A DNA stretch of 64,000 bases from an uncultured Methanobacterium sp. (GTDB taxonomy: Archaea > Methanobacteriota > Methanobacteria > Methanobacteriales > Methanobacteriaceae). Of the stretch, positions 63,300 through 64,000 are shown one piece after another. The stretch is taken from positions 2,692,501 through 2,756,500 of the forward strand of contig NZ_OY762552.1 in assembly GCF_963666025.1 (NCBI RefSeq), in the 5' to 3' direction. The notes beneath the pieces are model-generated. The model made no database searches. It was not told the DNA's origin and worked only from the letters and a program-made list of their open reading frames with translations. A program made the translations under genes and the position numbers. Position 1 is the first letter of the stretch. The number at the start of each line of letters is the position of its first letter.

Positions 63300-64000
63300 C
63301 TATTGTGGGGTGAAGAATTGGACAACTTTCTCCAGATCCTTTCTGAAATCATCACTGGGCCTGTATCCATGAGCTTTTATTTTATCAATATCTGCCAGGG
63401 AGTGCTTAACATCCCCTGCTCGGGGGTCAGTGTATTTGGGGTTAACTTCCACGTCTAAGAGTTCACCCATCATGCCGATTAGTTCATTGAGGGTGGTTCT
63501 CCTGCCGCAGGCTACATTGTAAACACCCTGCATGGAAGTCTCACATGAAAGGATATTGGCCTGGACCACGTTCTTCACGTATGTGAAGTCCCGGCTCTGC
63601 TGGCCGTCACCAAATATAACCGGAGATTCTCCATTCATTATTGCTGTGATGAATTTGGGAATGACAGCTGCGTACTGGGAGTCAGGGTCCTGCCTTGGTC
63701 CAAATACATTGAAGTAGCGCAGACAGACAGTATCCAAATCATAAATATCTTTGAAATTCTGGCAGTACAACTCACCGGTGGCCTTGGTGGTGGCATAGGG
63801 AGACTTGGGGTTCAGGGGCATGGTTTCCACCTTGGGCAGGACTGGTGTGTCACCATACACTGATGAAGATGATGCACAAACCACCTTCTTAACCTCACAA
63901 TCCCGGGCAGCTATGAGCACCTTCAGGGTACCTGTCACGTTTGCTTCATTAGACCTTAATGGATCCCGCACACTCCTGGGAACACTGGGTAATGCTGCCT
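63300..64000 (-). CDS. UDP-glucose 4-epimerase-like SDR protein, N-terminus beyond window
   Basis: The frame is open to the window edge: before the internal GTG at 63971 it continues as AALPSVPRSVRDPLRSNEAN, the conserved region after the NAD domain of GalE-type enzymes, so the real start is outside. Ser-Ser in CASSSSVYG and Tyr-Lys in SPYATTKATGE are the catalytic residues; RYFNVFGPRQDP and FGDGQQSRDFTYVKN follow. It likely interconverts UDP-glucose/galactose or their N-acetyl forms for surface glycans. About 233 residues present out of an expected 310. Confidence 0.88.
   Translation of the reverse strand, partial: AALPSVPRSVRDPLRSNEANVTGTLKVLIAARDCEVKKVVCASSSSVYGDTPVLPKVETMPLNPKSPYATTKATGELYCQNFKDIYDLDTVCLRYFNVFGPRQDPDSQYAAVIPKFITAIMNGESPVIFGDGQQSRDFTYVKNVVQANILSCETSMQGVYNVACGRRTTLNELIGMMGELLDVEVNPKYTDPRAGDVKHSLADIDKIKAHGYRPSDDFRKDLEKVVQFFTPQ

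Overview
The window looks like a methanogenic archaeon of the Methanobacteriaceae, most likely Methanobacterium or a close relative. The grounds are GGTGA/GGAG ribosome sites, archaeal TATA boxes, low G+C, and families typical of that group: DUF2206 and DUF1616 membrane proteins, DUF3344/CARDB/DUF11 surface proteins and a secreted CobN-like protein. No rRNA, tRNA, CRISPR array, transposase or integrase was seen. The placement is by recognition only; no search was run.

Layout. 1-3.2 kb: an incomplete DUF1616-type membrane protein, an AlbA_2/Schlafen-type regulator with repeats upstream, and a SAP-domain protein. 3.4-18.8 kb: what appears to be a complete phospho-lasso-peptide gene cluster. It has two HprK-like peptide kinases (3371, 8163), a PqqD-like leader-binding protein B1 (5900), an asparagine-synthetase-like cyclase C without the glutaminase cysteine (6253), a 42-residue precursor A at 9081-9209 on the minus strand (too short for usual gene calling), a transglutaminase-like leader peptidase B2 (14803), an ABC exporter D (15295) and a nucleotidyltransferase (17612). 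The cluster is interrupted by a small surface protein (4773), a 1645-residue adhesin with a Cys/Gln thioester domain (9288-14225) and a lipoprotein (17114). CRP-like palindromes TGTGA-N6-TCACA (four good copies and two imperfect ones) lie only in front of the small surface protein and in the adhesin/B2 intergenic region.

18.8-35.5 kb: a surface-polysaccharide locus with two sugar-nucleotide epimerases, four GT4-type glycosyltransferases, polysaccharide pyruvyl transferase and F420-hydrogenase-beta-like iron-sulfur proteins (once as neighbours, once fused), a DUF2206 membrane protein, a Wzx-type flippase and an FkbM methyltransferase. A nucleotide-sugar dehydrogenase (61774) and a truncated GalE-like epimerase (63300) at the far end probably serve the same pathway.

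35.6-60.8 kb: three very large secreted proteins, all on the minus strand. One is a beta-helix plus 16 CARDB repeats with a C-terminal SGNH-like domain. One is a DUF3344/PKD/CARDB protein. One is a 3977-residue protein that reads as two complete surface proteins joined in frame: the first half ends in its own membrane anchor, a second signal peptide follows directly, and the second half carries a CobN-type chelatase domain and its own anchor. A run of seven A at the junction would separate the two genes if one base were added.

Working together, the genes describe a cell-envelope region: glycan synthesis and export, very long repeat-built surface proteins, and a secreted modified peptide whose kinases match a C-terminal serine on the precursor.
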